Source of the DNA: Candidatus Flexicrinis affinis
GTDB taxonomy: Bacteria; Chloroflexota; Anaerolineae; Aggregatilineales; Phototrophicaceae
Length of the DNA: 64,000 nt
Assembly (NCBI GenBank): GCA_016716525.1
Contig: JADJWE010000009.1
Span: forward strand, 496,001-560,000
Direction of reading: 5' to 3'
A program made the translations under genes and the position numbers. Of the stretch, positions 16,108-25,479 are shown piece by piece (within the stretch, counting starts at the first letter, position 1; every line of letters begins with the position of its first letter). The notes beneath the pieces were generated by a model. It did no database searches and was not told the origin of the DNA. It saw nothing but the letters and a program-made list of their open reading frames with translations.

Positions 16108-18318
16108 TTATGAGTCTCCGTCTGCCTGACGCCCGTCGTCCTGAGAGTCCGGGTCGCCCGTGTCACCCATGAGCGACGCGACCTGAGCCACGGTGTGATG
16201 TGTGCGAAACAGACTGTAGAACCCGGGACGTCCATTGAGCGCGTTCAACACGTTTTCGCGCTCCATGATCGAGAACCACAGTTCGTGATCCCACATCTGC
16301 GCAGCTTCGCGGGCGGCCGATACTGAGATTAACACGTCACGGCGATAGAGCGCCAACAGAAGCCGAATAAACGCATCGCGCTCTGCCAATACGGTCGTGA
16401 CCAGTTCGGAGTCAGTGACCAGCGAAATCCCTTTGGTATTGTAGAGGCTCTGCGGGTTCGGATACTCCGCGACCACGACAGCCTCATGATAGATGAGGTA
16501 CTCGACCGCGCTCTGGAAGGTCATGCCGATATCGTAGGGCCGCAGGCGCTGATGCAGACTGCCCAGCGGACACCACTCGAAGCGGCGGTAACTGGTAAAC
16601 TGCTCAACGCTCACGATGATCCGCCGCAGCATCGATGCCGTGCCGGGGCTTTCGGCGGTCAGCTCGCGCAGGTTGAGTTCAAGCGGTACCGGCGTAGAGC
16701 GTGACGAAGGGTCGCCCTCTTGCATATCGGTGTCCATCGGCCGAGAAGGAGTGGAGTAGTCCTCTGTTGATGCACGCGAGATCGGTGTCGGCATACGAAT
16801 CACCGGCACGAGGTCTTCGGGGTTGAGGTGGTGCGGCGTCAACTCGCGTACCAGCAGCCCCTCGCGAACGAGGAAGTCGATCCAGTGGGATCGCCACTGA
16901 TCGTCACGGTTCAGACCGGGGCGCTCCAGCTCGCGATCCATCGCCAGCCCCTTGAGCAGGAACCCGTAGTTGACGTAGTTCCAGCTCCGGGTCTGCAGCG
17001 TGTTGGCCACGCGCAGTGTGACACGGTCTCGGATCAGGCGCGTCTTGTCGACGATCGGGTGGCTGTCGTTGAGCGCCAGCGTGCCGGTCGTATCGACCTG
17101 ACGGAGGATCCCCAGAGAGATGGCCTGTGCGATCAGGTCCTCGCCGCGCTGGTCGGTTAGGACGGCGTTGGTCGCCAGCAGTTGATCGAGCAGCGCGCGA
17201 TCCTTGACGGTGCGCTGCGTCGTGCCTGCAGTCAGGCGGTCGAACTGTACGATCAAGCTTGACCACTGCGACGGCGCGAACGTCTCGACCGGTTCTTCCG
17301 GCACGGCCGCCGCCACCGCGCGACTGGCGTAGGTTTCAAGGTTGGTGAACTCGTCGATGTACTCGACCAGCAGGTTCGGGTTGGCGCTCAACTGGCGGCT
17401 GAGCGCGCCGTGCACACCCCAGATGAGCACCGATTTGCCCCGGCTGGCAAGTGTGTTGACGACCTCGTTGAAGTCGCGGTCGCCGGTCGCCATGATGTAC
17501 ACGTCGGCGGCCTCGGCACTGGTGGAGTGGGTGAGGACGTCGTTGGCAATCTTGACGTCGGCGCTGTTCTTGCCGGGCAGGTGATATACCGGGTCGATGT
17601 TGGCGAAGGCCAAGCGGCTTTGGGCTTCCGGCGTGACATCGTTGCCGGCGGTATCGACCAGCGGCGGCAGCGCACCGCGGTTGCCCCATGGGGCGTAGGC
17701 GGCCATCTTGGTCACGTTGCCGTGCGCCCGGGCCTGCCGAACAAACGCCGCAATCAGCCGATCGAGGTTGACCAGAAACGACTGCTGCGACAGGCTGATG
17801 GCGATGTTCTCGAAATCGATGTACAGCGCGACGTTGCGGCTTTCGATGCCGAGCAGTTCGCCCAAGTCCTGAAAGATCGCGCCGTCCTCGATGTCTTCCT
17901 CGGTGAGGACGTTGTCGAGGCCCCACAGGCGCGTGCGGGCGCTGCGCGTCATCTTGACGCGTCGCGAGAGCTGCATCAGTTCGTTGCCGACGGTGACGAG
18001 GATCAGCTCGGTGACGGGTTCGCTGTCGAAGGCGAAGTAGTGCATTTGCAGCGCGTCGACCAACTGGTCGTGCGCCGGAACGTCGAACAGCTCGAAGCGC
18101 GCGTTGCGAAACACTTGCTCGAGCAGCGTGTCGTCGCGCCGGCGGTGTTCTTCCCAGTCGGCAGCGGCAATCGCGCGGAGCTGCTCGGACGGCACCCCCG
18201 CGGCGAGCGCGGCGCGCCCGCGCATGGCAACCGCCATCTCTTGCAGATCGACGTTGAAGCTTCGGTCTTTGAACTGCTTGAGGAGGCGATCTAAATCGAC
18301 AATCAGGTAGGCAGCCAT
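16108..18318 (-). CDS. Double NYN-domain protein (one active, one degenerate)
   Basis: 736 residues. Residues 163-330 form a NYN (LabA/PIN-like) nuclease domain with the acidic site complete by eye: Asp168 in YIDFENIA, Asp254 in SADVKIANDVL, Asp280 and Asp282 in TGDRDF, ending VLIWGV. Residues 1-135 look like a second copy with the same strand order (YLIVDLDRL; LILVTVGNELMQL; TRLWG) in which the TGDRDF acids are replaced by VGNELM. The C-terminal 350 residues contain helical, winged-helix-like stretches (VKDRALLDQLLATNA; FRRVAFE-like elements absent) and an acidic tail. NYN proteins cleave or bind RNA. Function here is inferred. The upstream spacer is AT-rich. Confidence 0.85.
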   Translation of the reverse strand: MAAYLIVDLDRLLKQFKDRSFNVDLQEMAVAMRGRAALAAGVPSEQLRAIAAADWEEHRRRDDTLLEQVFRNARFELFDVPAHDQLVDALQMHYFAFDSEPVTELILVTVGNELMQLSRRVKMTRSARTRLWGLDNVLTEEDIEDGAIFQDLGELLGIESRNVALYIDFENIAISLSQQSFLVNLDRLIAAFVRQARAHGNVTKMAAYAPWGNRGALPPLVDTAGNDVTPEAQSRLAFANIDPVYHLPGKNSADVKIANDVLTHSTSAEAADVYIMATGDRDFNEVVNTLASRGKSVLIWGVHGALSRQLSANPNLLVEYIDEFTNLETYASRAVAAAVPEEPVETFAPSQWSSLIVQFDRLTAGTTQRTVKDRALLDQLLATNAVLTDQRGEDLIAQAISLGILRQVDTTGTLALNDSHPIVDKTRLIRDRVTLRVANTLQTRSWNYVNYGFLLKGLAMDRELERPGLNRDDQWRSHWIDFLVREGLLVRELTPHHLNPEDLVPVIRMPTPISRASTEDYSTPSRPMDTDMQEGDPSSRSTPVPLELNLRELTAESPGTASMLRRIIVSVEQFTSYRRFEWCPLGSLHQRLRPYDIGMTFQSAVEYLIYHEAVVVAEYPNPQSLYNTKGISLVTDSELVTTVLAERDAFIRLLLALYRRDVLISVSAAREAAQMWDHELWFSIMERENVLNALNGRPGFYSLFRTHHTVAQVASLMGDTGDPDSQDDGRQADGDS

Positions 18319-18736
18319 AAATCATAATCCAAAAAACGCATGTGCCAGTCGGACGGCTCTCGGCCCGCCCACCGGCAAACTGAACGAATTGAATGTGGAG
18401 AATGCGCTTATTGACTCAACAGTATTGGGTTGTGCAGAATTTCTCAATTGTCAAAAGTGACGAAATCTAATCCTCAGAGTAGCACTATCACTCCAAAAGT
18501 ATAGTGCAACTCGGTTAAATCCGTGTAAAACCACTTCGGATTGTTACAGCAATCGAATGTTGGTCATTATTGCCCAGACGCGGTCTCGTTGCACGGCTCG
18601 TTTATCAGTTTTCAGGCAATCTCGACAACTGTAGGCGGCGCACAACGGGCGTCAACAGCGGCAAACTGTCTCCTGATAACTCGCTCGTCGTCTGCTACAC
18701 TTGCCGCAATTCGACCAGCCACGTACAGGATGACTC
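18319..18736. other. 418-bp AT-rich divergent spacer
   Basis: It separates the NYN gene from ychF and is clearly more AT-rich than its surroundings between about 18400 and 18560. It contains a palindrome GCACTAT/ATAGTGC (18485-18491 and 18504-18510, 12-nt centre), and toward ychF a weak promoter candidate (CTGATA 18673-18678, 17 nt, TACACT 18696-18701). No gene is supported in it. Confidence 0.5.
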
Positions 18737-19822
18737 ATGCGACTGGGCATCATCGGCCTGCCGAACAGCGGCAAGACCACGATCTTCAACGCGCTCACCG
18801 GCCAGAATCTCGAGACCGCCGCCGTCAGCAGCGGCCAATTCGAAGTGCACACGGCCGTCGTCAACGTGCCTGATGTGCGCATTGACAAGCTGACCGCGAT
18901 GTACAACCCGAAGAAGACGATCTATGCGACGATTACGTTTGCCGATATCGCCGGCATGGATAAAGGCATCTCGGAAGGCGGCTTGAAAGGGCAGTTCCGC
19001 AACGAGCTGCAGCAGGTGGACGGGTTGGTGCACGTCATCCGTGCGTTCGAGTCGGCCAGTGTGCCGCACCCCTACGAGACGGTCGACCAGCAGCGCGACC
19101 TGAGCATTATCGACGGCGAGTTCATCATCAGCGACCTGATTAGCGTCGAGAACCGCTTGCAGAAGCTGAACGACGAGCTGCGCATCAAAGGCAAGAAGGC
19201 CGAGGGCGAGGTCGGTCCACAGATCGAGCTGATGAACCGGCTCAAGGCCGCGCTGGAGGAAGAGACTCCGCTGCGCGACCTCGATTTGACCGCCGACGAG
19301 GTCAAGTCGCTGCGTGGCTACGGATTCCTCTCGCTCAAGCCGGTCATCTTGGTGTTCAACGCCAGCGACGGCCAGCAGGTCGATCCGTCACTGCTCGACT
19401 ACCCGCACAAGAACGCCTTTGCGACCGTGCTGCAAGGCAAGCTCGAAGCGGAGATCGCGCAGCTTGACGCCGAAGGCGCGGAGATGTTCATGGCCGAGTT
19501 CGGCATCACCGAGCGCAGCGCCGCCAAGGTGATCCGCCTGAGCTACGAACTGATGCACATCCAGTCGTTCTTCACGGTGGGCGAAGACGAAGTGCGGGCG
19601 TGGTCGGTGGCCGTCGGCGCGACGGCGCCGGAAGCTGCCGGCACAATCCACACCGACTTGCAGCGCGGGTTCATCCGCGCCGAGGTGATGTCCTACACCG
19701 ACCTGATCGCGGCAGGCAGCGAAGCCGCCATCAAGGCCGCTGGCAAATTCCGGCTTGAGGGCAAGGACTACGTCGTCAAAGACGGCGATATTCTCAATAT
19801 CCGGTTCAGCCCGGCCAAGTAA
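18737..19822 (+). CDS. ychF: Redox-regulated ATPase YchF (Obg-like)
   Basis: 361 residues, the usual length. YchF is a conserved P-loop ATPase of the Obg family that associates with ribosomes. The P-loop GLPNSGKTTIFNALTG is at residues 6-21; the switch and coiled-coil regions follow (ADIAGMDKGISEGGLKGQFR). The base-recognition motif is NASD rather than NKxD, which fits the ATP preference of this family. The C-terminal TGS domain ends with GKDYVVKDGDILNIRFSP. AGGA lies 7 nt before the ATG. The glycosyltransferase gene follows after 6 nt. Confidence 0.96.
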   Translation: MRLGIIGLPNSGKTTIFNALTGQNLETAAVSSGQFEVHTAVVNVPDVRIDKLTAMYNPKKTIYATITFADIAGMDKGISEGGLKGQFRNELQQVDGLVHVIRAFESASVPHPYETVDQQRDLSIIDGEFIISDLISVENRLQKLNDELRIKGKKAEGEVGPQIELMNRLKAALEEETPLRDLDLTADEVKSLRGYGFLSLKPVILVFNASDGQQVDPSLLDYPHKNAFATVLQGKLEAEIAQLDAEGAEMFMAEFGITERSAAKVIRLSYELMHIQSFFTVGEDEVRAWSVAVGATAPEAAGTIHTDLQRGFIRAEVMSYTDLIAAGSEAAIKAAGKFRLEGKDYVVKDGDILNIRFSPAK

Positions 19823-19828
19823 CCCGTC

Positions 19829-20962
19829 ATGCGCTTCGCGATCCTGACCGGTGGCTTCTACCCGGAACCCGGCGGACTGTCGACGTTTCTGCATTACTTC
19901 CTGCCTGAAGCCCAAGCGGCGGGCCATGACGTGGCGCTGGTGACGTTCGGCGAGCCACAGCCCGGCGATGCCGCGCGCGGCTATCCCGTGACGCGGATTT
20001 CGCGGTCGGCAGGCTTCGTGCGCCGCGTTTTTCGCTATGCCCGATCTGCGCGGGCGATCGCCCGCGACGCGGACACGGTATTCGTCGTCGGGTTCGCCGT
20101 GCTGCTGACTCCGCTGCTGGGCCGCCTTCCGCGTCGGACCGTGATGAAGATCGTCGGGGACTGGTCGTGGGAGATGGCGCGCCGGCGCGGCTTGACTACG
20201 CTCGATCAGGTCGAGTTTCAGACCGCCCGCCACGCACCGCCACTGCGCATCATGCGCGCCTACTACTTGTGGTGCGTGCGCCGCGCCGACCGGATCATCA
20301 CGCCGAGCCAGCATCTTGCGCGCGTCATCGCCGGGTGGGGCGTTCCGCAAGAGCGCGTCCGCGTGATCTACAACGCCGTGCCGGAAAGCGACCTGCACAC
20401 CGCCGATCGCGCTGGCCTGCGCGCCAAGCTCGGCTTGCCCACCGACAGTCGCCTGCTCGTAAGCGTCGCCCGCTTGACTCCGATCAAAGGCGTACATACC
20501 GCGATCGAGGCGCTGGCGCACCTGCCGGCGGATGTCGTGCTGGTCGTCGTCGGCGAGGGGCCGCAGTTGGCCGAACTGGAGCGCATAGCGCCGGCGGGGC
20601 GCGTGACTTTCGTCGGCGCGCAGCCCCACGACCGCGTGCTGGAATACATGCGGGCCGGCGACGTGTACGTGCTGTCGAGCGTAATCGAAGGCTTGAGTCA
20701 CACACTGCTCGAAGCGTTGAGCGTCGGCACGCCGTCGGTCGCGTCGAACGTCGGCGGCAATCCCGAGGTCGTCCGCGACGAGGTCGATGGGCTGCTGGTG
20801 CCTCATTCCGATCCACGCGCGCTGGCCGCGGCCATCCAGCGCATTCTGGACGACCCGCAGTTGGCCGAACGCTTCGCCGCTGCTGCGTATCAGCGTTCGC
20901 TGGCGTTCAACTGGGGCGACGAGGTGCGGCAGGCGCTCGACGTCCTGACGACCGATGGTTGA
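19829..20962 (+). CDS. Glycosyltransferase family 4 (GT-B fold)
   Basis: 377 residues. Retaining GT4 enzymes transfer sugars from nucleotide donors to lipids or polysaccharides at the cytoplasmic membrane face. The N-terminal acceptor domain opens with TGGFYPEPGGLSTFLHYF; the C-terminal donor domain contains SVARLTPIKGVHTAIEAL, VGEGPQ and the E-x7-E motif in VIEGLSHTLLEALSVGTPSVAS. It begins 6 nt after ychF and is likely in the same transcript. Donor and acceptor are unknown. Confidence 0.92.
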   Translation: MRFAILTGGFYPEPGGLSTFLHYFLPEAQAAGHDVALVTFGEPQPGDAARGYPVTRISRSAGFVRRVFRYARSARAIARDADTVFVVGFAVLLTPLLGRLPRRTVMKIVGDWSWEMARRRGLTTLDQVEFQTARHAPPLRIMRAYYLWCVRRADRIITPSQHLARVIAGWGVPQERVRVIYNAVPESDLHTADRAGLRAKLGLPTDSRLLVSVARLTPIKGVHTAIEALAHLPADVVLVVVGEGPQLAELERIAPAGRVTFVGAQPHDRVLEYMRAGDVYVLSSVIEGLSHTLLEALSVGTPSVASNVGGNPEVVRDEVDGLLVPHSDPRALAAAIQRILDDPQLAERFAAAAYQRSLAFNWGDEVRQALDVLTTDG

Positions 20963-20979
20963 CCGTAGGCCGGGAACGG

Positions 20980-21009
20980 TTGACGCTTGCGGTACGCTCC
21001 GCCGATAAT
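20980..21009 (+). promoter_or_regulatory. Promoter of the lytic transglycosylase gene, possibly leaderless
   Basis: TTGACG (20980-20985), 18 nt, GATAAT (21004-21009). The expected start, 6-7 nt past the -10 box, coincides with the ATG at 21016, and no ribosome site is seen before that ATG. Confidence 0.55.
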
Positions 21010-21015
21010 CGCGGC

Positions 21016-23475
21016 ATGAAGACGTATCTCCGATTCCTGTGGATGACACTCGCGGCGCTGAGCTTGGCCGCGTGCACGCTTGGCGCCGCCGAGGACGTGC
21101 CGGTCACGTATGTCGTGATCACCAACACGGCGCCGGCCGATGCCTCAAACAGCAGCGCGCCGATCACGTCGGTTCCGCCGCCGACGGTCGCCTCGGCCGC
21201 GCAGCTTCAGCCGACCGTACCGCCCACGCCCGCGGCGACCCCCATCACCGATCCGTCGGCCGCGCTCGCCGCCGCCGACCGTGACGCGCACGACGGTTTC
21301 TACGACCGCGCCCGGCAGCGCTACAGCGCGCTGTTCACCGTTGCGCCGGAAGCGTCGGCGGGATACGCCAAGATCGCGCTGCGCGAAGGGGATTTCGGCG
21401 GCGCGCTGACCGCGCTCAACTCGTGGCTGACGCTGAACCCGGACGACCCGCGCTCTGCCGACTCGTACTTCCTGCGTGGCGAGGCGAACCTCGGCGTGGG
21501 CCGCTGGACGACCGCCATCAACGACTACCGGCAGTTTCTGCGCCTGCGCCCGGGTGTGATCGACAGCTACGTCCACGAACGCATCGGCGATGCGTTCTTC
21601 GCGCTCGACATGACGTCCGACGCGCTGGCCAGCTACGACGCGGCGGTCGCCGCCTTGCGCGCCCGCGTGCCATTGGCGGCGCTGCGCGAACGAGCGGCGC
21701 AGATTTACCGCGCGGCAGGTCAGCCGGCGCAAGCCGTTGCCAGCTATGACGCAATCCTCGCCGACGCGCAGAACCACGCCTACCGCGCCTTCATCGAGCG
21801 CGAAGCCGGTGACGCTTTGCGCGCAAGCGGCGATGTCGCGGGGGCGACTGTGCGCTATCAGCGTATCGTCGATACCTATACGGACGTGCCTGCGCACGCC
21901 GGCCCGGCGCTGGCCGCGCTGATCGAAAACGGCGTGAGCGTGAACGCCTATACGCGCGGCAAGGTCTACTACTACGCCGAGAACTACGCGGCGGCCATCG
22001 AGGCGTTCAACGAGTACACAACATCGGTGACGCTCGATCAGATTCCCGCCGAACTGCACCTGTTCCTCGGCCGGGCATACCGCGCGGCTGGGAACAGCGC
22101 TGCAGCACGCGTCGCCTTCCGCACGATCGTCGAGCAGTACCCGACCAACGCATTGTTCGGGGATGCCGTGCTGGAACTGGGCCGGACCGATTTTCTCGCT
22201 GGCGACATCCCGGAAGCGATCCGGCAGTACCTGTCGATTGCGGAGACCTACCCGAACCTCGCGGAAACGGCTGCCGAGGCCCTGTGGCGGGCGGGCTTCC
22301 TGCACAACGAAGCGGCGCAGTTTGCCGAAGCGCAGGACGTCTTCGTCCGGCTTGCCGAGCGCTATCCTGACAGCGCGCAGGCTGTCAGTGGGCTGGGGAT
22401 TGCCGCAGCGGCAGCGCGTGCTAACGGGGACACGGGGTCTGCCGAGCAGTTGTACCGTCAGCTTGCCAACGTGTCGACCAAGGCGACCCGCGCGGAAGCC
22501 TTGTATCAGGTCGGCCAGCTTGCGGAAGCGCGCAATGCGCCGGATGTCGCCCGTGACGCGTTCGCGCAGGCGGTCGCGGCGGACAGCGACAGCTATTTTG
22601 CCGCGCGCGCCCGCGATGCACTCGACGGACGTCCGATGTTCGATCCGCCGGCGAACGTGCAGCTTGTGACCGCTACCGACCCGGCCAGCATCGCCGAGGC
22701 CGGCGCATGGCTGATGGCGCAGCCGAGCGTCCCGCCGGAAACGGTGGTCGGCGAACTGCCGCAGACCGTCGCCAACGACCCGCGCTGGACGCGGGGGCAG
22801 GCGTTGTGGGACCTCGGCTTGTTCGAGGCCGCAGAAGCGGAGATCCTCGACCTGCTGGAGGCCATGAAGGACGATCTCGCGACCAGCTATGCGCTGGCGT
22901 TGGCGCTCAGCGAGATGGGCGTGTACTACCCCTCGCAGCAGGCGGCCGCGAATTTGATCGCCGCGGCAGGTGTCGGGACGCTCGACGTGCCGCCGTCGAT
23001 TGCGCGCTTGCGTTTTCCGGTGCCGTATGCCGATCTCGTCGTCCAGCAGGCCACCGAGCGCGAGTTCAACCCGCTGCTGCTGTTCGCGCTAATCCGGCAC
23101 GAGAGCCTGTTCGACACGACTGCGACGGCGGCCGCGGGCGAAAAAGGCCTGACACAGGTCATCCCCGGCACCGGCGACTACATCGCTGGGCTGCTGGCGT
23201 GGCCTGACTACGAGCACAGCGACCTGTTCCAGCCGCAAGCCGGCATCGCGTTCGGTGCGGCCTATCTCGACGAGCAGCTTGACCGCTTTGGACAGGACGC
23301 CGTAGCGGCGCTGGCGGGTTACAACGCCGGCCCCGGACGTGCAATTGCATGGCGCGAGGCCGCCGGACCGGGCGACGACGCGTTCATCAACGCCATCGCC
23401 ATTGGCAGCACGCGGCTGTACGTCCAGCGAATCTACACGTTCTTCACCATCTACCGCGCCCTGTACGGCGCATAA
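21016..23475 (+). CDS. TPR lipoprotein with soluble lytic transglycosylase domain
   Basis: 819 residues. A signal peptide with lipobox LSLAAC (Cys18) is followed by a Thr/Pro linker, about 550 residues of tetratricopeptide-like helical repeats (for example SADSYFLRGEANLGVGRWTT and the runs to about 620), and a C-terminal lysozyme-like SLT domain. The catalytic Glu is residue 696 in IRHESLFD, followed by GLTQVIPGTGDYIA and LAGYNAGPGRA. Such enzymes cleave the glycan strands of peptidoglycan, so this organism very likely makes peptidoglycan. An open frame continues upstream through the glycosyltransferase gene but it is a shadow; the lipoprotein signal fixes the start. Confidence 0.93.
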   Translation: MKTYLRFLWMTLAALSLAACTLGAAEDVPVTYVVITNTAPADASNSSAPITSVPPPTVASAAQLQPTVPPTPAATPITDPSAALAAADRDAHDGFYDRARQRYSALFTVAPEASAGYAKIALREGDFGGALTALNSWLTLNPDDPRSADSYFLRGEANLGVGRWTTAINDYRQFLRLRPGVIDSYVHERIGDAFFALDMTSDALASYDAAVAALRARVPLAALRERAAQIYRAAGQPAQAVASYDAILADAQNHAYRAFIEREAGDALRASGDVAGATVRYQRIVDTYTDVPAHAGPALAALIENGVSVNAYTRGKVYYYAENYAAAIEAFNEYTTSVTLDQIPAELHLFLGRAYRAAGNSAAARVAFRTIVEQYPTNALFGDAVLELGRTDFLAGDIPEAIRQYLSIAETYPNLAETAAEALWRAGFLHNEAAQFAEAQDVFVRLAERYPDSAQAVSGLGIAAAAARANGDTGSAEQLYRQLANVSTKATRAEALYQVGQLAEARNAPDVARDAFAQAVAADSDSYFAARARDALDGRPMFDPPANVQLVTATDPASIAEAGAWLMAQPSVPPETVVGELPQTVANDPRWTRGQALWDLGLFEAAEAEILDLLEAMKDDLATSYALALALSEMGVYYPSQQAAANLIAAAGVGTLDVPPSIARLRFPVPYADLVVQQATEREFNPLLLFALIRHESLFDTTATAAAGEKGLTQVIPGTGDYIAGLLAWPDYEHSDLFQPQAGIAFGAAYLDEQLDRFGQDAVAALAGYNAGPGRAIAWREAAGPGDDAFINAIAIGSTRLYVQRIYTFFTIYRALYGA

Positions 23476-23570
23476 GAACGGGTGAATTCGGCACATCGTG
23501 GCGCGCGTTAAGCAAATGTGAAGTATAGTATTGAGCAGTACCGTGCGATCGACTGCTGAAACCTACACGC

Positions 23571-24452
23571 ATGACGAGCCTACTTGACCCCAACCGACTC
23601 AAGCGGCAGTACGCGTCAGACAAACTCAATCGAGATATCGTAGAAACGCGTGAGAAGTACGCTGTTCCACGGATCGACTTCGTCTCTTGGGCGCTGAGCA
23701 GTATCCGCTGGCAGGGGGACGAGTCTGTATTGGATGTCGGCTGCGGCTATGGGCAGTTCTACGACAAGCTGATGCCGCGGATTCCGGACGGATCGTACCA
23801 TGGGGTCGATCTGCACGCCGGCACGCTGTCGAGCCACCCGGCTCAACACAGCCAGTTGGCGGTCGGCGATGCGGTGAAGCTCCCGTACGCGACCGCGTCG
23901 TTCGACGTCGTGATGGCCAACCATATGCTGTATCACGTCGCGGATATCGACGGCGCGCTGGTCGAAATCCGTCGTGTGCTCAAGCCCAATGGCGTGCTGA
24001 TGGCGACGACCCACAGCGTGCAGACCATGCCGGAACTGCGCTCGCTGCTGCGCCGCGCGGTGATCATCTTGACCCAACAACCGCCGTCCGCGGTGCGCAT
24101 GCCGCTGACCGCCAGCGACCTGTTCGGCCTCGAAAACGGAACGCGCATGCTGTCGCGCCATTTCTACGCCGTCGCCCGTTCCGAGCTGCCGACTACGATG
24201 ATCTTCAGCACGGCCGAGCCGTTGATGCAGTACGTCAATGCCTTGCGGGACATGCTCGAGCTGTATCTGCCGCCGGACGTCAGTTGGGAATTGGTGCTCG
24301 ACGTGCTGAACGATCAGGTCGTGCAGCTTCTCAACCAGTGGGGCGAGCTGCCGATCTCTCGCCTTGCCGGCGTGCTGGTCGCCAGCGATCGCGGTGACTT
24401 TATCCGCGATTTTCTTGCGCGCCGCGCTCAAGCTAGGGGCGAGGCTGTCTAG
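23571..24452 (+). CDS. Class I SAM-dependent methyltransferase
   Basis: 293 residues. The SAM-binding motif DVGCGYGQFYDKL is near residues 56-68, with motif II VVMANHMLYHVADIDGALVEIRRVLKPNGVL typical of methyltransferase domain 11 proteins (shown here in pieces: MLYHVADID, RRVLKPNG). An N-terminal extension (LKRQYASDKLNRD) resembles small-molecule or natural-product methyltransferases. The substrate is unknown. The following gene starts 3 nt after the stop, suggesting an operon. Confidence 0.88.
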   Translation: MTSLLDPNRLKRQYASDKLNRDIVETREKYAVPRIDFVSWALSSIRWQGDESVLDVGCGYGQFYDKLMPRIPDGSYHGVDLHAGTLSSHPAQHSQLAVGDAVKLPYATASFDVVMANHMLYHVADIDGALVEIRRVLKPNGVLMATTHSVQTMPELRSLLRRAVIILTQQPPSAVRMPLTASDLFGLENGTRMLSRHFYAVARSELPTTMIFSTAEPLMQYVNALRDMLELYLPPDVSWELVLDVLNDQVVQLLNQWGELPISRLAGVLVASDRGDFIRDFLARRAQARGEAV

Positions 24453-24455
24453 CCG

Positions 24456-25448
24456 GTGCGCCGCCGCCGCATTCTGGTCGCGTTCCCTTTACTCGTACTG
24501 ATCGTACTGGTTGCGCTGATCGTCGCTCGGCTGAGCACGCCGCCCGTTCAGCTTGCCCAACCCTCGGGCGCGCTCGCATTCACGACGAATCAGGGCGGAA
24601 CATGGGATATCGGCATGATCGAGCCGGACGGCGCCGCACGCCTCGTCACGCCGGAAGACGGCTTTCACGACTACTTCGCCAGCTTCGACTTCGCCAGCGA
24701 GCGGATCAACTTCCTGTCCAACCGGCTGACTGACGATGCGCTCGGCCCGACTCAGGTCCAACCAGACGGATCGGGGCTGCGCACGCTCGATATCCTCAGC
24801 GCAGTGACGACTCTGTTCTTCGAGGGGCGCCTCGATTGGGACCCGGCCTTTGCGCCCGGCGGATCTGCGCTGGTGTGGGCGTCGCTGCGCGACCTCAACC
24901 TTGAGCTGTACGTGGATACCGACCCTGTCAGCGACACGGATTCGCCGGTGCGAATCACTTCGACCGGCGCGCGCGACTGGTTCCACAGTTGGTCGCCCGA
25001 CGGGCAGTGGATCGCATTCGCCAGCGACCGCACCGGCAACGAGGACATCTACGTCGTGCGCCCGGACGGGTCGGACCTCGTACAGGTCACGACGAACGCG
25101 GCCGACGACATCTACCCGGTGTGGACGCTCGACGGCGATCGGCTGCTGTTCGTCAGCGAACGGGATGGCTTATTGAGCGACGGCAGCCTCACGCTGTATG
25201 CGATCGACGTTGCCGACGCAGTGGCGGGCCGCGGCGACGATGCCGTGGAACTGCTGGCACTGGTTGACGGGCTGGAGGCCGACCCGACGTACTCCGCCGA
25301 CGGTAAGCAGGTCGCGGTGATGCGGCGTCAGGATGACGAGTGGCGCATTGTGGTCATGGACATTTCGGACGACGGCGAGCCGATGCGCGAGTCGGCACAG
25401 GTGCTGACCCGCGACGGCGACGCGCTGTTTCCGGTGTGGCGTCCATAG
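24456..25448 (+). CDS. Membrane-anchored PD40/TolB-like beta-propeller protein
   Basis: 330 residues from GTG 24456. An N-terminal membrane anchor (ILVAFPLLVLIVLVALIVA) precedes four or five PD40 (WD40-like) blades; the clearest are WSPDGQWIAFASDRTGNEDI and WTLDGDRLLFVSERDG. The fold resembles the TolB propeller and serves for protein or ligand contact on the outer face of the membrane. No enzyme motif is seen. It follows the methyltransferase gene with a 3-nt gap. Confidence 0.85.
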   Translation: MRRRRILVAFPLLVLIVLVALIVARLSTPPVQLAQPSGALAFTTNQGGTWDIGMIEPDGAARLVTPEDGFHDYFASFDFASERINFLSNRLTDDALGPTQVQPDGSGLRTLDILSAVTTLFFEGRLDWDPAFAPGGSALVWASLRDLNLELYVDTDPVSDTDSPVRITSTGARDWFHSWSPDGQWIAFASDRTGNEDIYVVRPDGSDLVQVTTNAADDIYPVWTLDGDRLLFVSERDGLLSDGSLTLYAIDVADAVAGRGDDAVELLALVDGLEADPTYSADGKQVAVMRRQDDEWRIVVMDISDDGEPMRESAQVLTRDGDALFPVWRP

Positions 25449-25479
25449 CACGCGTAACGTATTCAGGGGAGGATGGACG

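Noticed and set aside
20167..21015. Fusion of a glycosyltransferase-region frame to the lytic transglycosylase
   Set aside because: The part before 21016 is a shadow of the glycosyltransferase in another frame; the signal peptide and lipobox begin at 21016.
19388..21049. 553-codon minus-strand open frame across ychF and the glycosyltransferase
   Set aside because: Opposite two well-supported genes; Arg/His-rich shadow typical of GC-rich DNA.
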